Assembly: GCF_014646015.1 (NCBI RefSeq)
Contig: NZ_BMMQ01000003.1
Location: 124,001 to 188,000 of the forward strand
From: Microbacterium nanhaiense
GTDB taxonomy: Bacteria; Actinomycetota; Actinomycetes; Actinomycetales; Microbacteriaceae
Direction of reading: 5' to 3'
DNA: 64,000 nucleotides
Below are positions 10,438-20,311 of this stretch, one piece after another (within the stretch, counting starts at the first letter, position 1; every line of letters begins with the position of its first letter). The notes under the pieces were generated by a model that searched no databases, was not told where the DNA came from, and saw only the letters and a program-made list of their open reading frames with translations. The position numbers and the translations under genes were made by a program.

Positions 10438-13400
10438 ATGACGGTTTCGATGCGCGTGATGTCGGCAGGTGACGGCTACAAGTACCTGCTCAAGACCGTC
10501 GTGGCAGCCGACGGAGACCGACCGCTCTCGACGCCGCTTACCCGCTACTACATGGAGGACGGCACCCCGCCTGGTCGCTGGCTCGGCGCGGGCGTAGCGG
10601 CCCTCGGCAAGGGCGAGATTCAGGTGGGCGACCGAGTATCGGAACACCAACTCCAGCTCCTGATGGGCACAGGCTGTGATCCGATCACCGGCGACAAGCT
10701 CGGCCTGGGCTTCGCGGCATACAAGAGCCAGGAGCAGCGAATCGAAGCGCGGATCGCTGACCTCGAACCGACGATGACCCCCGGCGCCAAGGGAGAGGCC
10801 GTCGCGCAGATCGTTGCCGAGGAGACAGCCCGAAGTACACGGCGTGCTGTGGCGGGCTTCGACTTCACCTTCTCGATCCCGAAGTCCGCGAGCGTGTTGT
10901 GGGCAGTCGCCGACGCCGGGGTCCAGGCACTCATCGCCGAGGCGCATCATCGCGCGGTTGCGGAGGTGGTTGCGTTCATGGAACGCGAGGTTGCAGCCAC
11001 GCGCACGGGCGCAACCGCCGGAGACGGCGCGGTTGCGCAGGTCGATGTCACCGGGCTCATCGCGACCGCCTTCGATCACTTCGACTCCCGCGCCGGCGAC
11101 CCCCACCTCCACACGCACGTCGTCATCAGCAACAAGGCCAAGACCGTCCTCGATGGGAAGTGGCGCTCGCTCGACGGCAGACCCATGCACACCGCCGTCG
11201 TCGCGCTCTCCGAACTCCACGAAGCCGTGTTCGCCGACCACATGACGCGCACCTTCGGCGTCTCATGGGAGGCCCGAGAGATGGGCCGCGACCACAACCC
11301 TGCATGGGCGATCACTGGAGTGCCCGATGAACTGATCGCCGAGTTCTCTACCCGCGCGCGTCACATCAACGCCGAGACCGATCGCCTCATCGCCAAGTAC
11401 GTCGCAGCGCACGGACGACGCCCGACACCAGCGGCGATCATGAAATTGCGAGCTCAAGCCACACTCGCGACTCGGCCCGAGAAGCAGGTTCGGTCCTTGG
11501 CTGACCTCACCGTCGAATGGCGGGAGCGCGCCACGAAGTCGTTGGGGCGGGATGCGACGACGTGGGCGCGCGAGGTGACCGACAACGACAAGCCGCTCCT
11601 GCTGCGTGCCGACGACGTACCGCTCGTTGTCATTGGCGAGATTGGGCGTTCGGTCGTCGAGGTGGTCGGTGAGAAGCGCTCGACCTGGCGACGCTGGAAT
11701 CTCATGGCCGAGGCATCCCGGCAGACGATGGGCTGGCGCTTCGCCACCATGCACGACCGGGAAGCCATCGTCGCCATGGTTGCCGATGCCGCCGAGTTCG
11801 CTTCGCTTCGCTTGACCCCGCCCGAACTCGCCGCCTCGCCCGTCGTGTTCCGTCGGACCGACGGCACCTCGGTGTTCCGACCGAAGAGCTCGACCGTGTT
11901 CACCTCCGAGTCCCAGCTCGCGGCCGAGGACAGACTTCTCGAACGAGCAGCTAACCTCGGCGGGTCGACGGTGACGCTTGCCACGGTCGAGAAGATCACG
12001 CGCAGTCCCGATGCGGACGGTCGGATGCTCGGCGACGACCAAGCCGACGCCCTGACCCGGATCGCGGTGTCGGGTCGGATGCTCGACGTGCTGGTCGGTC
12101 CTGCCGGTGCGGGCAAGACCACCGCAATGAACGCGCTCCGCCGCGCCTGGGAAGCCCAGCACGGCTCCGGTTCCGTCGTCGGGCTCGCGCCGTCAGCGGT
12201 CGCCGCACAGGTCCTCGCCGACGACCTCGGAATCGCGACGGAGAACACTGCGAAGTGGTGGCAGAACCACCTGATCCACGGCACCGCGTTCGAGGCAGGC
12301 CAGCTCGTCATCATCGACGAAGCCTCCCTCGCCGGCACCCTGTCACTGGACCGCATCACCCACCTCGCCCAAGACGCTGGCGCGAAGGTGCTGCTTGTCG
12401 GCGACTACGCCCAACTGCAATCCGTAGATGCCGGCGGCGCGTTCGCGATGATCGCTAGAGACCGGGCCGACACTCCCGAACTGGTCGACGTTCACCGCTT
12501 CACCCATGCCTGGGAGAAGACCGCCTCACTCGAGCTGCGTCACGGGCGCACAGCGGCTATCGACACTTACCTCGCCCACCAGCGCATCGCCGATGGCGAC
12601 GCCGAGGCCATGACCGACGCGGCTTACAACGCATGGCGCGCCGACCGCGACGCGGGACTCGTTTCTGTGCTGATCGCTGAAACCCACGACGACGTGACCG
12701 CGCTGAACGGTCGCGCCCGCGCCGACCTGATCCTCAACAAGACTCTGAATCCCGACCGCGAAGTCGAGCTGCGCGACGGCACCGCCGCTGGCGTCGGCGA
12801 CACCATCATCACGCGACTCAACAAGCGCGAACTGCGCACCCTGGTCGGGCGGGACTGGGTACGCAACGGCGACATCTGGACCGTCACCGCCGTCGGCGAC
12901 GACGGGACCATCACCATCGCACGCGACTACGGAACCGGCACCACCGTCGGCGACGACGGAACCATCAAGGCTCGCAGGCGTGGGCGCAGGTTCGGCGGCC
13001 GCATCGTCCTCCCGGCCTCGTATGTGGCCGAGCATGTCGATCTCGGTTACGCAGTCACCGCCTACCGCGCCCAAGGCATCACGACCGACAGTGCGCACGT
13101 GTTGGTCGAACCGACCTCGACGAGGGAGACCTTCTACGTCGCTATGACCCGAGGGCGGCACGCGAACCACGCCTACGTGACTCTCGACCGCGCCGACTAC
13201 CATGCCCAGCTGCACCCTGGCGACGACCCGCATGCCACCGCGCGAAGCGTGCTGTACGGCGTTCTCCAGCACAGCGGGGCCGAACTCTCGGCGCACGAGA
13301 CCATCGTCGCCGAGCAGGAACAGTGGGGCTCGATCGCCCAGCTCGCCGCCGAGTACGAGACCATCGCCGCCGCAGCCCAGCATGACCGCTGGGCTGCCCT

Positions 13401-14049
13401 CATCCGCTGCTCCGGGCTCTCCGACGAACAGGCCGAGAGCGCGATCGAGTCCGAGGCGTTCGGCCCCCTTGCCGCTGAACTTCGCCGCGCCGAGGCCAAC
13501 CATCACAACCTTGATGCGCTCTTGCCGCGCCTCGTGGCCGCGCGAGGATTCGATGACGCCGACGACATCGCCGCCGTCCTGCACTACCGGGTCGAGCGGG
13601 CGACCGGCCGCCCCGCAGGCTCGGGCCGGACCCGCAAGCCAACGCGACTTATCGCCGGCCTCATCCCACAGGCGCACGGCGTCATCGATGTTGAGATGCG
13701 AGCGGCTCTCGACGAGCGAGAGGAGCTCATCGCGGCACGCGCCGACGCCGTACTCGACGGCGCGCTGGCCGAGAGCGTGCCGTGGACGAAGGCACTCGGC
13801 ACGCGGCCCACCGAACCGCGACGGGCTGCGGCCTGGCGCAAGTCCGCGCGCGTGATCGCCGCCTACCGCGATCGTTACCGCGTCACCGACGACACGCCCC
13901 TCGGCGCGCCACCCGAGTCGGCGGTCCAGAAGATCGACGCTGCGCGGGCGCGGGCAGCCCTCGACCGAGTGCGAGTGGCCGCTGAAACCGTGGATGATGC
14001 TCACGCAGCTCGAAGCCCGTCGAGAGATGGGCCGTCGCGGGCAATGTAG
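10438..14049 (+). CDS. MobF-family conjugative relaxase with helicase domains (TrwC/TraI type)
   Basis: About 1,203 residues from ATG 10438, chosen because it follows a GGAGCGGAGG ribosome site and gives the usual MTVSMRVMSAGDGYKYL beginning; a GTG 13 codons earlier is possible. The N-terminal TrwC relaxase domain carries the metal-binding HFDSRAGDPHLHTH (His triad at about 223-227). The C-terminal half is an SF1 helicase with Walker A GPAGAGKT (554-561), DEAS box near 627, and YRAQG and VAMTRGR near the end. It would nick the element's origin of transfer, bind the DNA through a tyrosine and unwind it for conjugation. It is the clearest backbone gene of the mobile element. No oriT was identified. 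Confidence 0.93.
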   Translation: MTVSMRVMSAGDGYKYLLKTVVAADGDRPLSTPLTRYYMEDGTPPGRWLGAGVAALGKGEIQVGDRVSEHQLQLLMGTGCDPITGDKLGLGFAAYKSQEQRIEARIADLEPTMTPGAKGEAVAQIVAEETARSTRRAVAGFDFTFSIPKSASVLWAVADAGVQALIAEAHHRAVAEVVAFMEREVAATRTGATAGDGAVAQVDVTGLIATAFDHFDSRAGDPHLHTHVVISNKAKTVLDGKWRSLDGRPMHTAVVALSELHEAVFADHMTRTFGVSWEAREMGRDHNPAWAITGVPDELIAEFSTRARHINAETDRLIAKYVAAHGRRPTPAAIMKLRAQATLATRPEKQVRSLADLTVEWRERATKSLGRDATTWAREVTDNDKPLLLRADDVPLVVIGEIGRSVVEVVGEKRSTWRRWNLMAEASRQTMGWRFATMHDREAIVAMVADAAEFASLRLTPPELAASPVVFRRTDGTSVFRPKSSTVFTSESQLAAEDRLLERAANLGGSTVTLATVEKITRSPDADGRMLGDDQADALTRIAVSGRMLDVLVGPAGAGKTTAMNALRRAWEAQHGSGSVVGLAPSAVAAQVLADDLGIATENTAKWWQNHLIHGTAFEAGQLVIIDEASLAGTLSLDRITHLAQDAGAKVLLVGDYAQLQSVDAGGAFAMIARDRADTPELVDVHRFTHAWEKTASLELRHGRTAAIDTYLAHQRIADGDAEAMTDAAYNAWRADRDAGLVSVLIAETHDDVTALNGRARADLILNKTLNPDREVELRDGTAAGVGDTIITRLNKRELRTLVGRDWVRNGDIWTVTAVGDDGTITIARDYGTGTTVGDDGTIKARRRGRRFGGRIVLPASYVAEHVDLGYAVTAYRAQGITTDSAHVLVEPTSTRETFYVAMTRGRHANHAYVTLDRADYHAQLHPGDDPHATARSVLYGVLQHSGAELSAHETIVAEQEQWGSIAQLAAEYETIAAAAQHDRWAALIRCSGLSDEQAESAIESEAFGPLAAELRRAEANHHNLDALLPRLVAARGFDDADDIAAVLHYRVERATGRPAGSGRTRKPTRLIAGLIPQAHGVIDVEMRAALDEREELIAARADAVLDGALAESVPWTKALGTRPTEPRRAAAWRKSARVIAAYRDRYRVTDDTPLGAPPESAVQKIDAARARAALDRVRVAAETVDDAHAARSPSRDGPSRAM

Positions 14050-14168
14050 TGCCAGTGTCGACCCCAGGGGTGCGGACCCGCGAATGTCGGCGCGGCCAAG
14101 TAGCCTCAGAGCCACACGACAGTAGACTTAAACCCACATGACGACACACGGCTGAAGGAGGCGGGGCG

Positions 14169-15125
14169 ATGGCGCGCGCTGATCTACTCCTAGACCTCGT
14201 CGAGGCCGAACGCCGCGGCGATCGGGAACGCTTCAAGGTGCTGGTTGAGTCCGTCATCGCCGAAGAACGCGCCAACCAGCATCATCTTCTCGCCGATCGG
14301 CTCTCGCAACTCATCACGACGACGGGACAGGGACCCGTCCGCGACGACCGAGCAGCAGCGATCCGCGATCTCGTGCATGAGGTCGTACCGAACCGTCGGC
14401 TGCATGAACTCGAACTTGCGCCCGTCCCGCAACGAGTCGTGACCGAACTGATCGAGGAGCAGAAGCGCGCCGAGCTTCTGCGTAGTTACGGTATTGAGCC
14501 GCGCAACCGACTTCTGCTGTCTGGCCCGCCTGGAAACGGCAAGACGAGCGTGGCGGAAGCGATCGCGGCAGAACTGATGCTTCCCTTCTACGTGATCCGC
14601 TACGAGGGAGTCATGTCGAGTTTCCTCGGCGAAACGGCCGCACGGCTGGACAACGCGTTTGAGTTCGCGCGGACCCGCCGTTGCGTGTTGTTCTTCGACG
14701 AACTGGACACCATCGCCAAGGAACGAGCAGACGAGCACGAGACCGGCGAGATCAAGCGGGTGGTTTCGACACTGCTGCTCCAAATCGACAGACTGCCACC
14801 CCACGTGATCTTCGTTGGCGCAACCAACCACGGCGAGCTGCTGGATCGGGCGGCATGGCGACGGTTCCAGATTCGGACGGAGTTGGGACCTCCTAGCCGC
14901 GCACAGGCGACGAGATTCCTCGAACGTCTTGCTGAACGCCTCGGAGGCGACCTCGGTTTCGCTCCTCGTACCCTCGCCGACAAGTTGGCCGGGGCGAGCT
15001 TCGCCGAGTTGGAAGAGTTCGCACTTGATGTGCGCCGCCGCGCGGTGCTGGAACTCCCGGATGACAACATCCGCCGGATAGTGCTAGAACGGCTTGAACA
15101 CCGCCGAGGTCAGGCGGCAGGGTGA
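14169..15125 (+). CDS. ietA: AAA ATPase of an ietAS-type defence pair (IetA)
   Basis: A 318-residue AAA ATPase. A helical N-terminal region of about 110 residues precedes Walker A GPPGNGKT (119-126), Walker B VLFFDELD (173-180), sensor 1 GATN (217-220) and an Arg finger candidate in AAWRRFQ (231-232). The ATG is preceded by a strong GAAGGAGGCG site. The stop overlaps the GTG of a subtilase gene by four bases. An AAA ATPase coupled to an S8 peptidase is the ietAS arrangement, reported as an antiviral pair by Gao and colleagues (2020). The ATPase presumably gates or feeds the protease. A shared promoter probably lies in the 119 bases after the relaxase gene. Confidence 0.85.
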   Translation: MARADLLLDLVEAERRGDRERFKVLVESVIAEERANQHHLLADRLSQLITTTGQGPVRDDRAAAIRDLVHEVVPNRRLHELELAPVPQRVVTELIEEQKRAELLRSYGIEPRNRLLLSGPPGNGKTSVAEAIAAELMLPFYVIRYEGVMSSFLGETAARLDNAFEFARTRRCVLFFDELDTIAKERADEHETGEIKRVVSTLLLQIDRLPPHVIFVGATNHGELLDRAAWRRFQIRTELGPPSRAQATRFLERLAERLGGDLGFAPRTLADKLAGASFAELEEFALDVRRRAVLELPDDNIRRIVLERLEHRRGQAAG

Positions 15126-17728
15126 CGGTTGAGCGCAAACCGCTCCTTGCGTTCGGGCCGGCGGAGGTTGTGGCGCGGCCAACCCAGACGCCGCGTGATC
15201 TTCCACGTCTGGCAAAGCCGGGCGCTGGGCGACAAGGTGAACGACTGACTCCTCAGTTCAAGGACTTGGCCGCAGCTTTCGAAGCCGAACGTGCCCGTCT
15301 GAGCGCCGACACCCCAGAGGAGATTGACCCCGCACTCGTGGTCGTATTTGATCTGGCGGGAAGCGTCAAGGACTTCCGCAACGCAATCAACCGGATCGAT
15401 GGCCTGGAGTTTCTGTCGGAGCTTCTCGGGGATCAATCTGACCCCGACGACGATTTCCACATGACGGAGCGTGAAGCTGGACGGACAGACAAGCGCGTCA
15501 CGCACTCGCTGTACTTGGTCATGTCCAACACCAAGGCGATCGACGAACTACTCCGGCTCTTCGCTCAATGGCAGGCCGACCCGTCCGCGTCGTTCGAGCA
15601 CGGGCTAGGCAAGTTCAAGACGGCCTTCCAGCAACTGACAGCGATACGTCGGTGGGGCGCTGAGGACCGCATCCGTGAGACTGGTCTACGAGAGCGCTGG
15701 GAAGAGACTCTCAGCATGGTCGGTCAGTCAGTCAGCACCGTCCTCGTCGAAGTCGAGCTCTGGCACAGGCGTGATGCCGCCCAGCGTGCGGCTGCCGAGG
15801 CGCACGTCGAGGAAGTCATCACTTCCAGCGCCGGTCGAGTCTTGGATCGCTCGCAGATCGGAGAGATCGAGTACCACGCGCTCCTGGCTGAACTCCCGAT
15901 CCAGCAGGTCCAGTCCGTGTTGACCAACGGAGCTTCGGCCATTCGGCTTCTCACGACTGATGACGTCATGTTCGTCAGCCCCTTCACCCCGATGAGCGTT
16001 GCACCAGGGACTCTTGAGCCAGTTACTCAAACCAACCTTGCTCGCAGCGACAGAGTCGAAGGCAAGCCTCGGATCGCGCTGCTCGACGGGCTGCCGTTCA
16101 CCAACCACGACACGCTCCAAGGCCGGCTCTCGATCGATGACCCTGATGGGCTTGGTGAGAACTACCCCGTCGCGGCTCGCCACCACGGAACCGCCATGGC
16201 GTCACTCATCATTCACGGCGACCTCACTGATGGCGGTCCCGCGCTTGATCGTCCTCTCTACGTGCGCCCGATCCTGCAGCCCCATGAGTTCATGCCTGGG
16301 CACGAGCAGGTAGTCCCGAATCGTCTGCTCCCCGACGTCCTTCATCGTGCGATCAGACGGATTGTGAAGGGCGAGGGGAACCAGCCTGCCGCAGCGCCGA
16401 GCGTCCGGGTTGTGAACCTCTCCATAGGCGCACAGACACGAGCACTCACGCGTCGAATGAGCCCCATTGGGCGCCTGCTGGACTGGCTCGCCCACTCGTA
16501 CAATCTGCTGTTCGTCGTCAGTGCGGGTAACCACACCGACGAGTTCACGATCCCCGCCGATGCCGCGCACGACACTGACGCCGCTCGCCTGGCTGCAATG
16601 CGGGTCGGCTTCGAGACGGCGCTGCTACGCGGCATCCTTCCGCCTGGCGATGCACTGAACGCCCTCACCGTCGGTGCCACGCACTCAGACGGCCTCGGCG
16701 AGATCGCAGTTCCAGATACGGTGTGGGATATCACCAACCCGGACGCTCCCGCACACTACGGGTCGGTTGGGCCCGGTGTCGATCGGTCGGTCAAGCCGGA
16801 CCTTCATCACTCCGGAGGCCGCGCCCTCTACACGCGCCCCATCGTGCTGCCCGGTCAGACTGACGTTGCCGTCGGCCTGGCTCGCACCGCCGCGACGGGA
16901 CCCGGCTTGCAGGTGGCCGCTCCGGGACGCGGGGGTGCTACCAACAGCACGGTGTTCACGAACGGCACCAGTAACGCGACGGCGCTCGTCACCCGTGAAG
17001 CCAGCAGGCTGTTTGACCTCCTTGAGTCTGATAACCGCGATCCCGAAGACGCACCGCTTCCTGATCCGCAATACCACCCGCTGCTCGTGCGCGCTCTCCT
17101 TGCCCATGCAAGCAGTTGGGGCGCTTGGGAGAACAGCCTGCGCAACGATCTTGGTCTCAATGGCCAGGATGCTCGGCGGCAGTTGACGGCTCTGCTCGGC
17201 TACGGTCGCCTCGACCTCAGCAGACTCGGCGAAGCCGCGTCCAACCGAGCCGTCCTCGTCGCGGGCGGTCAAATCGCACGGAACGAGCGCCATACTTACG
17301 GATTCCCACTGCCTCCCTCGCTTCGAGCGAAAGCGGAATGGCACCGCTTCACCATCACGCTGGCATTCATGGCTCCGACGGTCGGCCAGCTCACTCGGTA
17401 CCGCAGCGCGAAGGTCTACTTCAGTACACCCGACACGAGCCTCGCAGGCGGCGAGCGTTCCGATGCAGAGCACAACGCGGTTCGGAGGGGAAGCCTTCAG
17501 CACGAGATTGTGCAGGGCTCTCGCGCCATGTCTTTCGTTGATGGAGACAGCTTCCCGATTCATGTCGAGTGCATGGACGACGCCCAGCGACTCCGTGCAG
17601 GCAACACGATCCGATATGCGCTGGTTGTCTCCGCCGAGACCGCGGAGCAGACCTCCAACACCATCCACGAAGAGGTCCGTGACAGGCTACGCGCACGCGC
17701 GCGCGTCCAGGGCCGCATTCGACCGTAG
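15122..17728 (+). CDS. ietS: S8 subtilase-family serine protease of an ietAS-type defence pair (IetS)
   Basis: An 868-residue protein. About 315 N-terminal residues contain no recognisable motif. The subtilase domain then shows the full catalytic set: Asp322 in ALLDG, His355 in HHGTAMAS, the oxyanion Asn in VVSAGNHTDEF, and Ser617 in GTSNATAL. About 250 further residues follow, including beta-rich segments. There is no signal peptide, so it acts in the cytoplasm. The GTG start overlaps the ATPase stop. In ietAS systems the protease is the likely effector and the ATPase its regulator; the trigger and substrate are unknown. All catalytic residues are intact, so this pair looks functional. Confidence 0.87.
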   Translation: MTVERKPLLAFGPAEVVARPTQTPRDLPRLAKPGAGRQGERLTPQFKDLAAAFEAERARLSADTPEEIDPALVVVFDLAGSVKDFRNAINRIDGLEFLSELLGDQSDPDDDFHMTEREAGRTDKRVTHSLYLVMSNTKAIDELLRLFAQWQADPSASFEHGLGKFKTAFQQLTAIRRWGAEDRIRETGLRERWEETLSMVGQSVSTVLVEVELWHRRDAAQRAAAEAHVEEVITSSAGRVLDRSQIGEIEYHALLAELPIQQVQSVLTNGASAIRLLTTDDVMFVSPFTPMSVAPGTLEPVTQTNLARSDRVEGKPRIALLDGLPFTNHDTLQGRLSIDDPDGLGENYPVAARHHGTAMASLIIHGDLTDGGPALDRPLYVRPILQPHEFMPGHEQVVPNRLLPDVLHRAIRRIVKGEGNQPAAAPSVRVVNLSIGAQTRALTRRMSPIGRLLDWLAHSYNLLFVVSAGNHTDEFTIPADAAHDTDAARLAAMRVGFETALLRGILPPGDALNALTVGATHSDGLGEIAVPDTVWDITNPDAPAHYGSVGPGVDRSVKPDLHHSGGRALYTRPIVLPGQTDVAVGLARTAATGPGLQVAAPGRGGATNSTVFTNGTSNATALVTREASRLFDLLESDNRDPEDAPLPDPQYHPLLVRALLAHASSWGAWENSLRNDLGLNGQDARRQLTALLGYGRLDLSRLGEAASNRAVLVAGGQIARNERHTYGFPLPPSLRAKAEWHRFTITLAFMAPTVGQLTRYRSAKVYFSTPDTSLAGGERSDAEHNAVRRGSLQHEIVQGSRAMSFVDGDSFPIHVECMDDAQRLRAGNTIRYALVVSAETAEQTSNTIHEEVRDRLRARARVQGRIRP

Positions 17729-17787
17729 ACCCCGTTTTCTACCACCGTCTGGCTCGACCACTGGTGCTGGCCACAGGGCAGTGCGCG

Positions 17788-19050
17788 TCAAGCAGTCTCC
17801 TGCGCATCGCGGTCAGGCGGCTGGATCATCAGCACGTTCGAGATGCCGCCTTGGTTCACGCAGTCCTGGGCGAGGTCATGGACGTGCCAGTAGAAGTCCA
17901 AGTCTGCCTCGGACGCGTTAACCGTGAACTCGACTGGCGTGTACAGGTGAAGTGGGACTGAGGCTCCGTCGTAGTGATAGCCGAAGTTGTCGATCGTTGA
18001 GATGGTCAGCGGATGATCGCCAGTGAAATCGATCCCGACGCGGATGTCGTACTCACCGCCGCCTGTCGCTTCCGCTGTCTTGCGCACCAGCGCCATGAGG
18101 TCCGCCATCGCGCATTCGATGGCTGCGGACTGGACCTGCCAGCCATCGAAGTAGCCGTCGCTGCTCATGCGGTGGCCCCCAACGGCCGCTGCGATCGTGA
18201 CTGATCCATCGTGGTGAATGCTCGCCCAGGCCTCCTTCCACGCCGAGCCTTCACCTGCCGCACTGTTCACGGCCACCCATCGACGAAGGCCTGGTCGCGG
18301 GTTGTGACGGTCGACGCTCTCCAGTGGGTGAATGCCACCGCGGCCCGCGTAAAAGAGCGCAAGGCTCTCAGCCTTTGCGAGGATCTCACGGGCTTCATCG
18401 CGCGTGAGCCGACTTCCGACGCGTGGGAGGCGTGGGTGGGCAACTGCTACCAGCCAGGCGCGCGTCTCTGAATCTCGCCCGGCTGCTGCTTCCGCATACA
18501 ACGTGTCCAGAACTTCGGTGGCGTGGCGGCGCTCGTCGAAGCGCGCACGGTACATCGCCTCGATCTGACGCTCCTTCATCCACACCGTGTCCGCATCGTT
18601 CCGAACGGGTGCACCGAAGTAGTCGCCCCTATAGATCAGATGCGGACCATCGACGCTGGCTGGCACCTCAACGATGACGGCACGCTCGCCTTCCGCCGAG
18701 CCCAGCCGAAACACGTTCAGGCCGAACACAGGCGGCGTGATCGCGGTGATCGCCGCGCTGCGAAGGGAGCGCTCGTACCCCTCGTCAAAGTCGCCAACGT
18801 CGGTACGCCCGGTCGCCGCCTTCTGTGACTCGTGCACGCCGAAGACGATGACGCCACCCCCACTGTTCGCCATGGCCGCAACGTCTTTCGGGAAGTCGGT
18901 CTGCGGCAATCCCTTCTGAGGTGGAAGCTCCGACTTCCAGTCCAGGTCGTCGGACTCCGTCGCACCAGCCGCGACAGCCGAATCGAGCAGTTCGTCCGTC
19001 AACGGACCGGGGCCGCGACCGAGAACGCGGTGGAGGGCAGTGAAGCTCAT
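17788..19050 (-). CDS. Schlafen-type AlbA_2 domain protein (putative ATP-binding/nucleic-acid-binding)
   Basis: A 420-residue protein with an N-terminal AlbA_2 (Schlafen) domain: ESDDLDWKSELP near residues 32-43 and the signature ANSGGGVIVFGV at 61-72. The remaining 300 residues contain WxxxW-rich alpha/beta segments that I do not recognise. AlbA_2 proteins are frequent in mobile elements and defence islands, where some act in RNA or DNA processing. The gene lies 66 bases downstream of dprA on the same strand, so the two may be co-transcribed, and it converges on the ietS gene. Function beyond the domain call is open. Confidence 0.75.
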   Translation of the reverse strand: MSFTALHRVLGRGPGPLTDELLDSAVAAGATESDDLDWKSELPPQKGLPQTDFPKDVAAMANSGGGVIVFGVHESQKAATGRTDVGDFDEGYERSLRSAAITAITPPVFGLNVFRLGSAEGERAVIVEVPASVDGPHLIYRGDYFGAPVRNDADTVWMKERQIEAMYRARFDERRHATEVLDTLYAEAAAGRDSETRAWLVAVAHPRLPRVGSRLTRDEAREILAKAESLALFYAGRGGIHPLESVDRHNPRPGLRRWVAVNSAAGEGSAWKEAWASIHHDGSVTIAAAVGGHRMSSDGYFDGWQVQSAAIECAMADLMALVRKTAEATGGGEYDIRVGIDFTGDHPLTISTIDNFGYHYDGASVPLHLYTPVEFTVNASEADLDFYWHVHDLAQDCVNQGGISNVLMIQPPDRDAQETA

Positions 19051-19116
19051 ATGACAAGCGTAGGGATGGCCACCGACAACGCGGGGAGGGAGCAGCCCAG
19101 GTTTAGAGCTTTGCTG

Positions 19117-20115
19117 TCACATCTCAACGACGCTTCGCGCATCACGCGAAGCGCTGGGAGCAGGTCGGCTTCGCACCGCCGCAACGGAACCCCTGCTGCC
19201 TACCGGCTGCCTGATCATCTGTTCGAGGTCGGTCGAGCCGGCCACCAACCGGGCCTCCCCACTGTGCAGAAGCCGGTGCGGCCCGACACTCGTCGCGCTG
19301 GTGACGGGGCCGGGGACGGCAACGAGGGAGCGACCGAGTTGGTGCGCTTCCTGCGCGACCTTCATCGATCCCGATCGCGCGCCGGCCTCAACCACGACCG
19401 TTGCTGTGGACAGTGCGGCCATCAACCGTGCACGGGCGATGAACCGATGGCGGGTCGGCGTTGCGCCGGGTGCGACTTCGCTGACCAGCAGACCGTCATC
19501 AGCGACACGACCGAGCAGCTCGCTGTGGCCCGCCGGATACGCGCGATCAACTCCGTTCGCAAGGACTGCGATGGTATCGCCACCGGCCGCGAGCGCCGCG
19601 CGATGGGCAGCACCTTCGATGCCGTAGGCACCTCCGGCCACGATGATCCGCTCAGCGCAGGCGAGGTCGGAGGCAAGCTGCCCGGCCACCTGCTCGCCGT
19701 AGGATGTCGAGGCCCTCGCGCCGGTGATCGTGACGAGATCGTTGAGCGGTCGCGCGAGAAACGAGGTCATGCCACGAGTCCAGAGGACGTACGGCCGCCG
19801 GTCGCCAAGATCGTCGAGCGCGGAAGGCCAGTCTTTCTCTCCGGGAATCAGCGTGCCGGTACCGGCGCGCTCGGCTTCGACGAGGTTCTCTTCAAGCGTC
19901 CGAGTGTCTGGGCGCTGGAACTGGGCGCGCCACACTTGAGCGTCAACGGTGCTGAGCCCCGGCACCGCGTCATCACCCTCGGCGATCCGAAACAGCTCCT
20001 GTGCACCGAGCTCGCCCAGGAGGCGACCGGTGACGGCATCGTCCGGTTCGACGAGCATCGACAGCACCATCCGTGCTGTGCGCTCGTCCTGGACTATCTG
20101 GCTCAAGATCGTCAT
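19117..20115 (-). CDS. dprA: DprA/Smf-family DNA-processing protein, element-borne paralogue
   Basis: A 332-residue DprA family protein. The Rossmann-like core shows TITGARASTSYG (129-140), the loop GGAYGIEGAAH (161-171) and VLANGVDRAYP. DprA binds single-stranded DNA and loads RecA. Chromosomal copies normally sit in a comM-dprA locus, so this copy, flanked by an AlbA_2 gene and element genes, is an accessory one of the kind carried by conjugative elements. There it may protect or process incoming single strands. A nucleoside-sensing role in defence (the SLOG-related fold) is an alternative. The start ATG at 20115 is divergent from the small membrane protein gene. Confidence 0.85.
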   Translation of the reverse strand: MTILSQIVQDERTARMVLSMLVEPDDAVTGRLLGELGAQELFRIAEGDDAVPGLSTVDAQVWRAQFQRPDTRTLEENLVEAERAGTGTLIPGEKDWPSALDDLGDRRPYVLWTRGMTSFLARPLNDLVTITGARASTSYGEQVAGQLASDLACAERIIVAGGAYGIEGAAHRAALAAGGDTIAVLANGVDRAYPAGHSELLGRVADDGLLVSEVAPGATPTRHRFIARARLMAALSTATVVVEAGARSGSMKVAQEAHQLGRSLVAVPGPVTSATSVGPHRLLHSGEARLVAGSTDLEQMIRQPVGSRGSVAAVRSRPAPSASRDARSVVEM

Positions 20116-20311
20116 CGCCGGCTCCTCTCACTCCTACAGAGAGGTGCGCGCGGCGACGCGGGAGACGGAGGGTTCCGTGAACGGCGACCCCGGCGTACAG
20201 TGGATGGTGAGGCAGGTTCTCCTCATATTGCGGGTCCTCCGGGACGGCCTTCGGGCACTCACACACGTTCTGCCTCCTCGACGGAGTAACACGTGTGACG
20301 AGAGGCCCGTC

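Noticed and set aside
12526-14115. 529-residue minus-strand frame opposite the relaxase 3' half
   Set aside because: A codon-bias shadow; the relaxase helicase motifs YRAQG and VAMTRGR occupy the plus strand here.
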